Shown: in pieces, positions 45,029-53,881 of the stretch
Layout: each line of letters begins with the position of its first letter
Numbering within the stretch: the stretch's first letter is position 1
Source of the DNA: Neisseria sp.
Lineage (GTDB): Bacteria; Pseudomonadota; Gammaproteobacteria; Burkholderiales; Neisseriaceae
Assembly (NCBI RefSeq): GCF_030527965.1
Contig: NZ_JAUMZU010000007.1
Location: 1 to 64,000, forward strand
DNA: 64,000 bases
Direction: 5' to 3'
Program-made: the position numbers and the translations under genes
The notes under the pieces: generated by a model
What the model saw: only the letters and a program-made list of their open reading frames with translations
Told to the model about the DNA's origin: nothing
The model's database searches: none

Positions 45029-45904
45029 ATGGCATTTTCATCTCTTTTCACCCTGCTTGACGACATTGCCTCCATCCTTGACGACGTTTCCCTGATGACC
45101 AAAATGGCCGCCAAAAAAACTGCCGGTGTGGTAGGCGACGATTTGGCACTCAACGCCAATCAGGTTACCGGCGTGAATGCTGACCGTGAGCTACCCATCG
45201 TTTGGGCGGTAGCCAAAGGTTCGTTGATTAACAAGATGATTCTGATTCCGGTGGCATTGCTGCTTTCCGTATTCGCGCCTGCGCTGATTGTGCCACTCCT
45301 GATGATTGGCGGCGCCTACCTTTGTTTCGAAGGGGTCGAAAAATTACTACACAAATTTTTGCATCACGATGAAGCGCAGGCAGAACAAAAAACCAAGCCG
45401 GACGAACTGGGCAGCGAAAAAGATAAAATCAAAGGCGCGGTACGCACCGATTTTATTCTCTCGGCAGAAATCATCATCATCGCGCTGGATGTCGTTGCCC
45501 AAGCTTCATTGCCTGTCAAAATTGCCTCGCTTTGCGCCGTCGGCATCGGCCTGACGGTTGCAGTGTACGGCTTGGTCGCTGTCATCGTCAAAGCCGACGA
45601 TTTCGGCCTTTATCTCATGCGAAAAGGCGGCGGTTCCGCCACTGTCGGCAACGCAATCATCCGCTTCATGCCATGGTTTATGCGCTTTTTAAGCGTTGTC
45701 GGCACATTGGCGATGTTTCTTGTTGGCGGTGGCATCTTCACTCATTACTCAGCGACTCTGCATCATTTTCTTGAAGCCCGCCATTGGACTGTCGGTTTAG
45801 CAGGCAATCTTGCCAACTTGGCCGTCGGCCTGATTGTCGGCGCCATCGCCTGTGCCGTCGTGCTGCCAATGATGAAAGCACTCGGCAAAAAAGAAGCTCA
45901 TTAA
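45029..45904 (+). CDS. DUF808 (YedI-like) membrane protein
   Basis: A 291-residue inner-membrane protein of the DUF808 family. The conserved N-terminus FTLLDDIASILDDVSLMTKM (about 7-26) is followed by KKTAGVVGDDLALNA. About five or six hydrophobic segments follow (near 70-95, 145-160, 165-190, 215-240, 260-285). Function of the family is unknown. It has its own candidate promoter and is bracketed by two inverted DUS pairs, so it looks like a unit inserted between corC and lnt. Confidence 0.88.
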   Translation: MAFSSLFTLLDDIASILDDVSLMTKMAAKKTAGVVGDDLALNANQVTGVNADRELPIVWAVAKGSLINKMILIPVALLLSVFAPALIVPLLMIGGAYLCFEGVEKLLHKFLHHDEAQAEQKTKPDELGSEKDKIKGAVRTDFILSAEIIIIALDVVAQASLPVKIASLCAVGIGLTVAVYGLVAVIVKADDFGLYLMRKGGGSATVGNAIIRFMPWFMRFLSVVGTLAMFLVGGGIFTHYSATLHHFLEARHWTVGLAGNLANLAVGLIVGAIACAVVLPMMKALGKKEAH

Positions 45905-45914
45905 TCCCGCCCAA

Positions 45915-45954
45915 TGCCTGTCTGAACATCACTTCACTCTTTTTCAGACAGGCT
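45915..45954 (+). terminator. Inverted DUS pair after the DUF808 gene
   Basis: TGCCTGTCTGAA at 45915-45926 and TTCAGACAGGCT at 45943-45954 with a 16-base loop. The first bases of the arms do not pair, and the T-run is weak. Confidence 0.6.
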
Positions 45955-45987
45955 TCCTTCCCAACCCTAATCGATACAGACTCCCTT

Positions 45988-47532
45988 ATGGCCTGCTCCC
46001 GCCTTGACGCGCTATGGCGCAAACCCGCCGTTTACTGGCCGCTGCTCATCGCCTTTGCCGCCGCCACGCCGTTAACATTCGCCCCGTATTACCATTTCTG
46101 GCTGATGCCGCTTATCTTCGGCGCACTCATCCGCCTACTGGAATTACGCCCGGAACGCCAAGTGCGCAGTGCCTATCTTTTCGGTCTGATTGCCTACGTC
46201 TGCCAGTTTTACTGGATACACACTGCCCTGCACGACATTTCCGGCCTGCCGAATCTTTACGCCTTGCCCCTCACCCTGCTGCTGCCCGCCTATCTCGCCC
46301 TATTCCCCGCATTGGCCATCTGGCTGTGGCAGAAAACCCGACTTAACCGGCCGCTGAAAACCGGACTCGCCCTGCCCCTCTATTGGACACTCACCGAGTT
46401 TGCCCGCGAGCGTCTGCTCACCGGTTTCGGCTGGGGTGCACTCGGCTATTCGCAAATCGCCGATGCCAGCCCGCTGGCCGGATTCTCCCCGCTCGGCGGC
46501 ATCCATCTGGTAACTCTTGCCACCGCCTTTGCCGGCGCATGGCTGCTGCTCACAATCAACAATCCGCACCAAACCCGGCAGCGCATTGCCGCCGCCTGCG
46601 CTTTAGTCGCCTTGATCGTTACCGGCGGAATACTGCGCCAAACCGAATTTACCCACCCCGACGGCAGCCGTGCCAGTGTTGCTCTGCCTCAAGGCAACAT
46701 TCCTCAAACGCTGAAATGGGAAGAATCACAGGCGCTTCCCATCATCCAGCGGTATTTCGACATGATTACCGATTCCCATGCCGACATCGTTATCCTGCCA
46801 GAAACCGCCATTACCGTGATGCGGCAAAACCTGCCGCCCGAAGTGCTTGCCCGCTTCGCCGAACAAGCCAAAACCAATGGCAGCGCGCTTGCGCTCGGCA
46901 TCGCACAATTCACCGACAACGGCACAAACTATGAAAACGCCGTGATCAACCTTACCCGCTACAACCCCGAAAAACCGGACGACCTTCCCTATTACGCCAA
47001 AAACCATCTGGTTCCGTTTGGCGAATACAAACCGCTCCCGTGGATTACCGAGCCGCTTTACCGCATGATGAACATGCCCCTTGCCGATTTCAAGCGCGGA
47101 GGTTTCAATCAAAACCCCCTATCCATGGCCAACCAAAAAGTAGCCTTCAACATCTGCTATGAAGACGGCTTCGGCGATGAATTAATCGACCCCGCCAAAC
47201 GATCCAGCGTGCTGGCCAACATCAGCAATCTTGCTTGGTACGGTGACTCCAACGCCATGTACCAACACCTTCAGCAATCCCAAGCTCGCACCCTTGAGCT
47301 TGGCCGTTACATGGTGCGCGCCACCAATACCGGAGCCACGGCCATTGTGGATCCCAAAGGCCGCATCATCCAGGCCGCTCCCGCCGATAGCACCACCATC
47401 CTGCAAGGCGAAATTCAAGGCTATACAGGCGAAACGCCTTATATGAAAATGGGCGGTTCATGGCCGTTAATCGGCTTACTGAGCCTATTTTCAGGCCTTT
47501 GCTTATATTCAGGCAGAAAACGAAAATCATAA
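45988..47532 (+). CDS. lnt: Apolipoprotein N-acyltransferase
   Basis: Lnt adds the third acyl chain to lipoproteins in the inner membrane. From the ATG at 45988 the protein has 514 residues. Its N-terminal half has about six membrane helices; the periplasmic nitrilase domain carries the catalytic triad, glutamate in ILPETAI, lysine in YYAKNHLVPFGEY and cysteine in FNICYEDGFG. The frame extends into the preceding gene but only this start fits the family. Many lipoproteins in the window are its likely substrates. Confidence 0.95.
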   Translation: MACSRLDALWRKPAVYWPLLIAFAAATPLTFAPYYHFWLMPLIFGALIRLLELRPERQVRSAYLFGLIAYVCQFYWIHTALHDISGLPNLYALPLTLLLPAYLALFPALAIWLWQKTRLNRPLKTGLALPLYWTLTEFARERLLTGFGWGALGYSQIADASPLAGFSPLGGIHLVTLATAFAGAWLLLTINNPHQTRQRIAAACALVALIVTGGILRQTEFTHPDGSRASVALPQGNIPQTLKWEESQALPIIQRYFDMITDSHADIVILPETAITVMRQNLPPEVLARFAEQAKTNGSALALGIAQFTDNGTNYENAVINLTRYNPEKPDDLPYYAKNHLVPFGEYKPLPWITEPLYRMMNMPLADFKRGGFNQNPLSMANQKVAFNICYEDGFGDELIDPAKRSSVLANISNLAWYGDSNAMYQHLQQSQARTLELGRYMVRATNTGATAIVDPKGRIIQAAPADSTTILQGEIQGYTGETPYMKMGGSWPLIGLLSLFSGLCLYSGRKRKS

Positions 47533-47539
47533 AATACCA

Positions 47540-47567
47540 TGCCTGTCTGAAACCTTTCAGACAGGTA
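47540..47567 (+). terminator. Inverted DUS pair, terminator of lnt
   Basis: TGCCTGTCTGAA at 47540-47551 faces TTCAGACAGGTA at 47556-47567. The last bases of the second arm differ, but ATACCATGCC/GGTATGG still pair with a slip. Confidence 0.65.
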
Positions 47568-47701
47568 TGGCATAATCCCGACCAATTCACTCAAATAATT
47601 AAAACCAATCAATTTTAAAAATATACAAAATTTTACCTATTAAGTATAGAACCAAACACGAAACTTCTGTCTAATAGCTTTAGACACATAAAGATGAGCG
47701 A

Positions 47702-47730
47702 TGACACTCCTCAATCAAAAATGCTAAAAT
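47702..47730 (+). promoter_or_regulatory. Candidate promoter of rpoH
   Basis: TGACAC at 47702-47707 and TAAAAT at 47725-47730 are 17 bases apart, with a TG one base before the -10 hexamer. The leader would be about 58 bases. Confidence 0.4.
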
Positions 47731-47794
47731 CTAATTCAATAGTTGTAACAACCAATAAGAACAAACCGATATAACGAAAAGGAAACGACATACG

Positions 47795-48664
47795 ATGACA
47801 ATGAATCAAGCCTTTGCATTACCCGTACCGAGCGGTCACGGTAGCTTGGAGCAATATATTCATACCGTTAACAACATTCCCATGCTGTCTGCCGAAGAAG
47901 AAACTCAACTGGCAGAGCGTCAAATCAAAGGCGACTTGGAAGCCGCCAAAAAACTTATCCTTTCCCATTTGCGTGTTGTCGTATCCATTGCCCGCGGCTA
48001 CGACGGCTATGGGCTTAATCAAGCCGACCTGATTCAAGAAGGCAACATCGGCCTAATGAAAGCCGTAAAACGCTACGAACCCTCGCGCGGCGCCCGCCTT
48101 TTCTCATTTGCCGTACATTGGATTAAAGCCGAAATTCACGAATTCATCCTGCGTAACTGGCGCATGGTTCGCGTTGCCACCACCAAACCGCAGCGCAAAC
48201 TGTTTTTCAATCTGCGTAGCATGCGCAAAAGTCTGAGCGCCTTATCCCCAAAAGAAGCGCAAGACATTGCCGACGATTTGGGTGTAAAACTTTCCGAAGT
48301 GATGGAAATGGAGCAACGCATGACCGGCCGCGATATCGGCATTCTTGCCGAAAACAGCGACGATGAAGACAGCTTCGCCCCCATCGACTGGCTGGCAGAC
48401 AACGATAACGAGCCTACCCGCCAGATTGAATTGAAAGCCGACCAAACCCTGCAAACCGAAGGCTTGCAAAACGCCTTAGCCAAACTTGACGACCGAAGCC
48501 GCCGCATCGTAGAAACACGCTGGCTGCAAGACGACGGAGGCATGACCTTGCACGAGCTGGCTGCCGAATACGGCGTATCGGCCGAACGCATCCGCCAAAT
48601 CGAAGCCAAGGCCATGCAAAAATTGCGCGGTTTTCTGGCAACGGAAGACGCGGCAAGCGCTTAA
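47795..48664 (+). CDS. rpoH: RNA polymerase sigma-32 factor
   Basis: RpoH directs transcription of heat-shock genes. The 289-residue protein has sigma region 2 with DLIQEGNIGLMKAVKRYEPS (78-97), FSFAVHWIKAEIHEFIL (103-119) and the RpoH box QRKLFFNLR at 133-141, which separates it from other sigma-70 relatives. Region 4 HTH (LHELAAEYGVSAERIRQIE) is near the C-terminus. AAGGAA precedes the ATG. It stands alone. Confidence 0.96.
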   Translation: MTMNQAFALPVPSGHGSLEQYIHTVNNIPMLSAEEETQLAERQIKGDLEAAKKLILSHLRVVVSIARGYDGYGLNQADLIQEGNIGLMKAVKRYEPSRGARLFSFAVHWIKAEIHEFILRNWRMVRVATTKPQRKLFFNLRSMRKSLSALSPKEAQDIADDLGVKLSEVMEMEQRMTGRDIGILAENSDDEDSFAPIDWLADNDNEPTRQIELKADQTLQTEGLQNALAKLDDRSRRIVETRWLQDDGGMTLHELAAEYGVSAERIRQIEAKAMQKLRGFLATEDAASA

Positions 48665-48713
48665 AATCATTTTTAATCCTTAAACCTTAAATCAAGTCGC
48701 AACCAATTGAAAA

Positions 48714-48741
48714 AGCCTGTCTGAACACATTCAGACAGGCT
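48714..48741. terminator. Inverted DUS pair between convergent rpoH and a lipoprotein gene
   Basis: AGCCTGTCTGAA at 48714-48725 and TTCAGACAGGCT at 48730-48741, 4-base loop, flanked by A and T runs. Confidence 0.85.
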
Positions 48742-48758
48742 TTTTACTTTATTTCGGT

Positions 48759-49244
48759 TTATTGCAAAGGCTTCATATCCATCACTTCCATCAGGAAGTT
48801 GGTAAACGCAGGATTGGTTGGTCGATGATCCATATTCGGCCAACGTTGCTGCCAACCTTTCAACGCATTGCGTACATAAAGCTTCGATTGCTCGGTATTG
48901 ATAACCCCGCGCTGGCTTTCAACCGCCGAGCGCAGATACACTTCATACATACTGTCATCAATCGTATTCCGGCCAACTTGCTTGATTCGGAAACGGTTCA
49001 GATATTGCGCCGCTTGAACCTTGGTCAGCTCGCCTTTGCTAACCTGATAGCTTAAGCGAGTAGCCTCGTCTCTGATTTTGGAAACGTCAGTCCAATGCGT
49101 AGACGCCAGAGCAAACTTACCTGAAGGCGCATCTTGACCTTTATTCGTCGGGTAAACAGGCACTTCTTTCAAAGACGGAAGGTAAATGGATTCACAACCG
49201 GCCAGCGCCCCTACCAAGATAATGGGTAACAGATATTTTTTCAT
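48759..49244 (-). CDS. Hypothetical lipoprotein
   Basis: I do not recognise this 161-residue protein. It has a signal peptide with lipobox LAGC (MKKYLLPIILVGALAGC), so lipidation at C17 is likely. The mature region, about 50-160, is mostly helical by appearance, with a tryptophan- and proline-rich patch GWQQRWPNMDHRP near 129-141. The ATG at 49244 has no Shine-Dalgarno, and the candidate promoter predicts transcription starting almost at the ATG. The frame is open upstream to 49280. Confidence 0.7.
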   Translation of the reverse strand: MKKYLLPIILVGALAGCESIYLPSLKEVPVYPTNKGQDAPSGKFALASTHWTDVSKIRDEATRLSYQVSKGELTKVQAAQYLNRFRIKQVGRNTIDDSMYEVYLRSAVESQRGVINTEQSKLYVRNALKGWQQRWPNMDHRPTNPAFTNFLMEVMDMKPLQ

Positions 49245-49251
49245 GGCAGCT

Positions 49252-49280
49252 ATTATAATGTCTTTCAAAATAATTAACAA
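49252..49280 (-). promoter_or_regulatory. Strong candidate promoter of the lipoprotein gene
   Basis: On the minus strand TTGTTA (49280-49275) and consensus TATAAT (49257-49252) are 17 bases apart. The predicted start is at about 49245, one base before the ATG. Confidence 0.6.
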
Positions 49281-49553
49281 TTAACCAACCCAAGCCTAGG
49301 CGCAGGCCATATCAGGGTTGAGGCAGGCATATCAAAAGCAATCTTGCCTGTTACACGATTTTCGTCAGTATAAAGCAAGAATCTTAAAAGAACTATTATT
49401 CTTTGCCCAGCGTAAATTTTAGCAGCGGCAACGGTATGAAAGTTTAAATGGAAAACAAACAACGCATTACCGCCCAATCATCTCTGCAACAAAACACCCT
49501 ATCAACACCGATCCGAATTTTACAGCCAACGCAAAATGGCGACACAATCAAAA

Positions 49554-49582
49554 TGCCTGTCTGAAAAATTTCCAGACAGGCA
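49554..49582 (-). terminator. Inverted DUS pair, terminator of nhaD
   Basis: TGCCTGTCTGAA at 49554-49565 faces TCCAGACAGGCA at 49571-49582. The second arm has one variant base near the loop; the GCC side pairs fully with AAAA/TTTT flanks. Confidence 0.75.
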
Positions 49583-49600
49583 TTTTGAAACAGCAACTGA

Positions 49601-51019
49601 TTAAACCAGCTCTAAAACAAAGAAAACCACCGTATGCACAATAAACAACGGCACCAGAATACCGAACGACCAAGCCAAATAGCCGAAAAAACTCGGCATT
49701 TCTACCTTACGCTGTTCCGCAATCGCCTTAACCATAAAGTTTGGCGCATTACCGATGTAACTTAGCGCACCCATAAACACCGAACCCATCGACACCGCCA
49801 ACAGCGTATGAAACAAATGGCCGTTCATCAAAGTATGCGCATCGCCGCCCGCCATATTGAAAAACACCAAATAAGTCGGCGCATTATCCAGAAACGCAGA
49901 AAGCATACCCGACATCCAGAAATACATCACATTAACAGGATCGCCAGCTTCGTTATGCACCAGTTTTATCAAGCCTGAAAACGCGCCCGCCTCTCCCGCT
50001 TGCAACATCGCAATCACAGGCGAAATAGTAATGAAAATGCCGAGAAACAACTTACCCACCTCGACAATCGGCCCCCAATCAAACTCATTACCGGCACGCA
50101 CCTGCTTAGGCGTCACTTTCATGGAAATCAGCGTCAGCACAATCAAAATCACGTCGCGTACCAGATTTTGCAACTCATAATGAGTGCCCAACACATCAAA
50201 AGCCACGTCAGGCTTCCAAATACCCGACATCAACACCGAACCAACCACTCCGGCCAACAGCAAAAAGTTAAATTTGCCATAAATCTGCAAGCGGCTATCC
50301 GGCGTAGGATCGCGCGGCGCAAGCTCGTCTTCTTTAGCAAAATAATGACGGTCTAAAAAATAAAACACCGTAAGCAGAATGATCGAGCTGAGCAACACCG
50401 GCGCGGCCATATGCTGCACGGTCCATAGGAAATCCACACCTTTTAAGAAGCCGAGAAACAACGGCGGATCACCCAAAGGCGTTAACCCTCCGCCAATATT
50501 CGCCACCAAAAAAATAAAAAACACCACCACATGCACGCGATGCTTCCGATTATCGTTGGCTTTGAGCAGCGGGCGTATCAACAGCATTGCCGCCCCAGTC
50601 GTGCCCATAATTGACGCCGATACCGTTCCGATTGCCAACAAAGCCGTATTGAGTTTCGGGCTGCCGTGCAAATTACCCCACACCAGAATACCGCCGGAAA
50701 TGGTATACAACGCCGCCAGAAGCAAAATGAAAGGAATATATTCCCCAACCAGCGCGTGCACCACCGTATGCAAACCCGTTCCGAAACCAAAAACGACGGC
50801 AAACGGAACCAGAAAAAGCGCGGTCCACAAAGCGGTGATTTTGCCGAAATGATGATGCCAGATATGAGGCACCAACAAAGGCCCGGTTGCAATAGAAAGT
50901 AAAATCAATACAAACGGAATACCCCATGCCATACTCAGGCCGGCACCGCTGAAATCAGCAGCCTGCGCTGCCAAAGGCAAGAGAAAAAACAAAAGAATCG
51001 TGGCTTTTTTAAGGTTCAT
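49601..51019 (-). CDS. nhaD: NhaD-type sodium/proton antiporter
   Basis: A 472-residue inner-membrane protein with an N-terminal signal-like helix (about 1-20) and some 11-12 further membrane segments. HIWHHHFGKITALWTALFL near 52-70, then FLVANIGGGLTPLGDPPLFL near 170-189 and later FLDNAPTYLVFFNMAGGDA, are typical of the NhaD branch of the ion-transporter superfamily. It would export sodium in exchange for protons and is alone on its strand. Confidence 0.92.
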   Translation of the reverse strand: MNLKKATILLFFLLPLAAQAADFSGAGLSMAWGIPFVLILLSIATGPLLVPHIWHHHFGKITALWTALFLVPFAVVFGFGTGLHTVVHALVGEYIPFILLLAALYTISGGILVWGNLHGSPKLNTALLAIGTVSASIMGTTGAAMLLIRPLLKANDNRKHRVHVVVFFIFLVANIGGGLTPLGDPPLFLGFLKGVDFLWTVQHMAAPVLLSSIILLTVFYFLDRHYFAKEDELAPRDPTPDSRLQIYGKFNFLLLAGVVGSVLMSGIWKPDVAFDVLGTHYELQNLVRDVILIVLTLISMKVTPKQVRAGNEFDWGPIVEVGKLFLGIFITISPVIAMLQAGEAGAFSGLIKLVHNEAGDPVNVMYFWMSGMLSAFLDNAPTYLVFFNMAGGDAHTLMNGHLFHTLLAVSMGSVFMGALSYIGNAPNFMVKAIAEQRKVEMPSFFGYLAWSFGILVPLFIVHTVVFFVLELV

Positions 51020-51543
51020 CGGGTTTCCTTAAGTTATTTTTAAATTGTCCGACAGCCGGCACGGGGCATCATGATACTCAGTTTCGATTCATCAATTTGC
51101 CAAAAACATGCTAAAGGGGATGCTGCCAAACCCGAAGCGGGATTCCGAATATGCCCTGCGCAACAACCGCAGCATCAGCCATATCCAGCAACAACACAAA
51201 TACAACCAAATGATTTTATTTATGATTTATCAAAAATCCCTCTAATTGACAACCGATTTTAGCGGAAAAGCAAAATCCATACCAGTTTTCACAGGTTTTG
51301 TTAAAAACATTAAACCTCATTTCAAGCCAGTCGATGAATGCCTGTCTGAATATCTCCAAACAAACCATCAGTCAGCATCAAAATATTCCCAAATCATCAA
51401 CTCTGCACAACATAATGTTTTAATAAAACTTTTTCATATAAAATCCGCTTCTTTCAATGTAAAATCATGAGCAAAGATTGAGATTCCGATGAACACTCGG
51501 TACAATCTAAACTGTTTTGCTTTATTTAACTCAAGAGAAATTT
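51020..51543. other. 524-base region between divergent nhaD and ptsN
   Basis: I see no supported gene. It carries one DUS at 51339-51350 and an imperfect FNR-like half site (TTATGATTTATCAA, about 51229-51242). The 3' part is AT-rich and should contain the ptsN promoter. An open frame of 74 codons at 51246-51470 is rejected. Confidence 0.6.
51339..51350 (+). repeat. Single DUS
   Basis: Exact TGCCTGTCTGAA in the long nhaD-ptsN gap, without a second arm. Confidence 0.9.
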
Positions 51544-51996
51544 ATGAGCTTGATTGCTGAAATCCTTCCTTTGCAGCATATCGAATTAGACGTAGAAATC
51601 AGCAGCAAAAAGCGTCTTTTTGAAGAAATCGGAAATCTGCTGGAAAAACATTCCGGCCTCTCCGCTCCCCATGTGTTCGAGTGTCTGTTCCAGCGTGAAA
51701 AACTGGGCAGCACAGGCTTGGGACAAGGCGTAGCCATTCCTCACGGGCGCCATGCTTCGGTAAAAAAAGCAACGGGGGCGTTTATCCGCTGTAAAGAACC
51801 GGTTGCCTTCGATGCGGCCGACGGCAAACCTGTCTCCCTCGTATTTGCCCTACTCGTTCCCGAAAACGCCACCAGCGAACACCTCGAAGTGTTATCCAAA
51901 CTGGCAGGGAAATTCTCCTCCAAATCCGTACGCGAAGCCCTGATGACAGCGCAAAGTGCGGAAGACATTCTGGCGATTTTCTCCGCAGAAGAATAA
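51544..51996 (+). CDS. ptsN: PTS IIA-like nitrogen-regulatory protein
   Basis: PtsN (EIIA-Ntr) is the end acceptor of the nitrogen phosphotransferase chain and regulates potassium and nitrogen metabolism rather than sugar uptake. The 150-residue protein has the phosphorylated histidine H67 in GVAIPHGRH and EKLGSTGLGQ before it. The ATG at 51544 follows AAGAGAAA; the frame is open upstream. It opens ptsN-hprK-rapZ, a regulatory cluster. No EI-Ntr (ptsP) or HPr gene is in the window. Confidence 0.95.
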   Translation: MSLIAEILPLQHIELDVEISSKKRLFEEIGNLLEKHSGLSAPHVFECLFQREKLGSTGLGQGVAIPHGRHASVKKATGAFIRCKEPVAFDAADGKPVSLVFALLVPENATSEHLEVLSKLAGKFSSKSVREALMTAQSAEDILAIFSAEE

Positions 51997-52005
51997 GAAC
52001 CGACG

Positions 52006-52977
52006 ATGCCCAGTATTTCCGTACGCAAGCTCTATCAAGACAACCAACATAAACTTCAGCTTGCTTGGTCGGCCGGAACCGCAGGTGCCGACAACCGGAT
52101 TGGTGTTGACGCCGACAAGCCCGTTCTGGCGCTGGTCGGCCATTTGAATTTCATCCACCCCAACCAAGTTCAGGTTCTCGGAGTGGCCGAAGTGGAATAC
52201 CTGAATCGCCTGGAAGCATCAGGTTCCGTTCAGCCGCTGACCGGCTTCAAACAAATTTTCGACCTAACCGTATCACTCGTTATCGTTGCCAACGGCTTGG
52301 CCGTACCGGCCATGCTGCGTGATTATTGCCATACCAACAACGTCCCCCTGTTGACCTCCAAACTGGAAAGTCCCTACCTGATGGATGTGTTGCGCATCTA
52401 TCTGCAACGCGCACTGGCGGTTTCCACCATCAAACACGGCGTATTTCTTGATGTATTTGAGGTCGGCGTTTTAATTACCGGCCATTCCGGTTTGGGCAAA
52501 AGCGAATTGGCGCTAGAGCTGATTTCCCGCGGCCACAGCCTGATTGCCGACGATGCGGTCGAATTGCACCGCACCGGCCCCGAAACCTTGGAAGGCCGCT
52601 GCCCCGCCATGTTGCGCGATTTTCTTGAAGTGCGCGGCTTAGGCGTACTCAATATCCGGCATATTTTCGGCGAAACCTCCATCCGACCGAATAAAACACT
52701 AAAACTCATCATCAGCTTGGTTGCAGCCGACGACGAATATATGAAACAGCTCGACCGCCTGAGCATACGTACCGAAACCGAATCCATTTTAAATGTGAAC
52801 ATACGCTCCGTTACTCTGCCCGTTGCCGTCGGCCGCAACTTGGCCGTATTAGTAGAAGCAGCCGTGCGCAACTACATCTTACAACTGCGCGGAAAAGACA
52901 GCACCAAAGAATTTCTGGAGCGGCACCAAACCATACTAAGAGAAGACGCACTCCACCATGAAGATAGTTCTGATTAG
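52006..52977 (+). CDS. hprK: HPr kinase/phosphorylase
   Basis: HprK phosphorylates and dephosphorylates HPr on a serine. The 323-residue protein has the P-loop GHSGLGKS at 159-166, DDAVELHR near 181 and the family signature [10 protein letters not shown]. Proteobacterial HprK is coupled to PTS-Ntr and not to classical carbon catabolite repression. It begins nine bases after ptsN, and its 3' end overlaps rapZ by 20 bases in another frame. Confidence 0.95.
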   Translation: MPSISVRKLYQDNQHKLQLAWSAGTAGADNRIGVDADKPVLALVGHLNFIHPNQVQVLGVAEVEYLNRLEASGSVQPLTGFKQIFDLTVSLVIVANGLAVPAMLRDYCHTNNVPLLTSKLESPYLMDVLRIYLQRALAVSTIKHGVFLDVFEVGVLITGHSGLGKSELALELISRGHSLIADDAVELHRTGPETLEGRCPAMLRDFLEVRGLGVLNIRHIFGETSIRPNKTLKLIISLVAADDEYMKQLDRLSIRTETESILNVNIRSVTLPVAVGRNLAVLVEAAVRNYILQLRGKDSTKEFLERHQTILREDALHHEDSSD

Positions 52978-53812
52978 CGGCCTGTCCGGCTCCGGCAAAT
53001 CGGTCGCCCTCAAAGTATTAGAAGATGTAGGCTACAATTGCGTAGACAATATGCCTTTAGAATTATTGCCGCTATTAATGATGCACCATATCAAACGCGG
53101 CAGTACCGAAAACCTCGGCATCAGCGTAGACATCCGCTCAGACCTCAATACTCAGGAAGCCGAGCGCCAGATTACCTATCTGCGCCAAGAAGGACATCAA
53201 GTAGAAACCCTCTTCCTCGAAGCCACCGACGAAACCCTCATCCGCCGTTTTTCCGAAACCCGCCGCAGCCACCCTTTGGCGCGTCAGAAATTCACCGTAT
53301 TGGAAAGCATCCATCGCGAACGCGAGCTGCTTTATCCCCTGCGCGAATTAGCCTACTGCATCGACACCTCTAAAATGAATGCCCAGCAGCTACGCTATGC
53401 CGTACAACAATGGCTGAAAATCGACCGTGAAGGCCTGCTGGTGATTTTAGAATCATTCGGCTTCAAATACGGCGTACCCAACAATGCCGATTTCCTGTTC
53501 GACATGCGCAGCTTGCCCAACCCTTATTATGATCCGGAACTCCGCCCTTTTACCGGTATGGACAAACCCATCCAAGACTACCTCAACGCGCAACCGCTCG
53601 CACAAGAAATCATCGACGACATCGACACCTTTCTCGAACGCTGGCTGCCCCGCATGCAAGTTGAAAGCCGCAGTTATGTTACCATCGGCATTGGTTGTAC
53701 CGGCGGGCAGCATCGTTCTGTTTACGTCGTAGAACAACTGGCTCAGCGCCTACAAAAAAAATACGAAGTTCTCGTTCGTCACCGCCAAGCGCAAAACCTA
53801 TCCGACCGCTGA
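52958..53812 (+). CDS. rapZ: RNase adapter protein RapZ
   Basis: RapZ binds nucleotides and, in enterobacteria, small RNAs that control glucosamine-6-phosphate synthase. The 284-residue protein has Walker A GLSGSGKS at 8-15, [12 protein letters not shown] (28-39) and a C-terminal [20 protein letters not shown] segment (about 243-262). It is the third gene of ptsN-hprK-rapZ. Whether neisserial RapZ handles an sRNA is not shown by sequence. Confidence 0.94.
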   Translation: MKIVLISGLSGSGKSVALKVLEDVGYNCVDNMPLELLPLLMMHHIKRGSTENLGISVDIRSDLNTQEAERQITYLRQEGHQVETLFLEATDETLIRRFSETRRSHPLARQKFTVLESIHRERELLYPLRELAYCIDTSKMNAQQLRYAVQQWLKIDREGLLVILESFGFKYGVPNNADFLFDMRSLPNPYYDPELRPFTGMDKPIQDYLNAQPLAQEIIDDIDTFLERWLPRMQVESRSYVTIGIGCTGGQHRSVYVVEQLAQRLQKKYEVLVRHRQAQNLSDR

Positions 53813-53815
53813 TTT

Positions 53816-53851
53816 TTCAGACAGGCTTTTCAGCTTAAATGCCTGTCTGAA
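53816..53851. repeat. Inverted DUS pair after rapZ, GAA-outward geometry
   Basis: TTCAGACAGGCT at 53816-53827 and TGCCTGTCTGAA at 53840-53851 with 12 bases between. It ends just before an extended -10 promoter element. Confidence 0.85.
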
Positions 53852-53858
53852 AACAATA

Positions 53859-53867
53859 TGCTATAAT
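53859..53867 (+). promoter_or_regulatory. Extended -10 promoter upstream of the YlqF gene
   Basis: TGCTATAAT is a perfect TGn-TATAAT extended -10. The predicted start is near 53874, about 175 bases before the ATG, so the AGGCTGCCTGAA hairpin would be at the very 5' end of the transcript. Confidence 0.5.
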
Positions 53868-53881
53868 CCGCTACAACCCGA

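Larger units (their letters stand above)
49245..49600. other. 356-base intergenic region between a lipoprotein gene and nhaD
   Basis: It contains the lipoprotein promoter at 49252-49280 and the nhaD-end DUS pair at 49554-49582. A 67-codon open frame lies between but has no ribosome site or family features. Confidence 0.6.

Noticed and set aside
49274-49477. 67-codon minus-strand open frame upstream of the lipoprotein gene
   Set aside because: It overlaps the strongest promoter signal in the gap and has no recognisable family features.
51246-51470. 74-codon plus-strand open frame in the nhaD-ptsN gap
   Set aside because: Part of it (CLSE) is simply a translated DUS, there is no ribosome site, and the composition is not gene-like.
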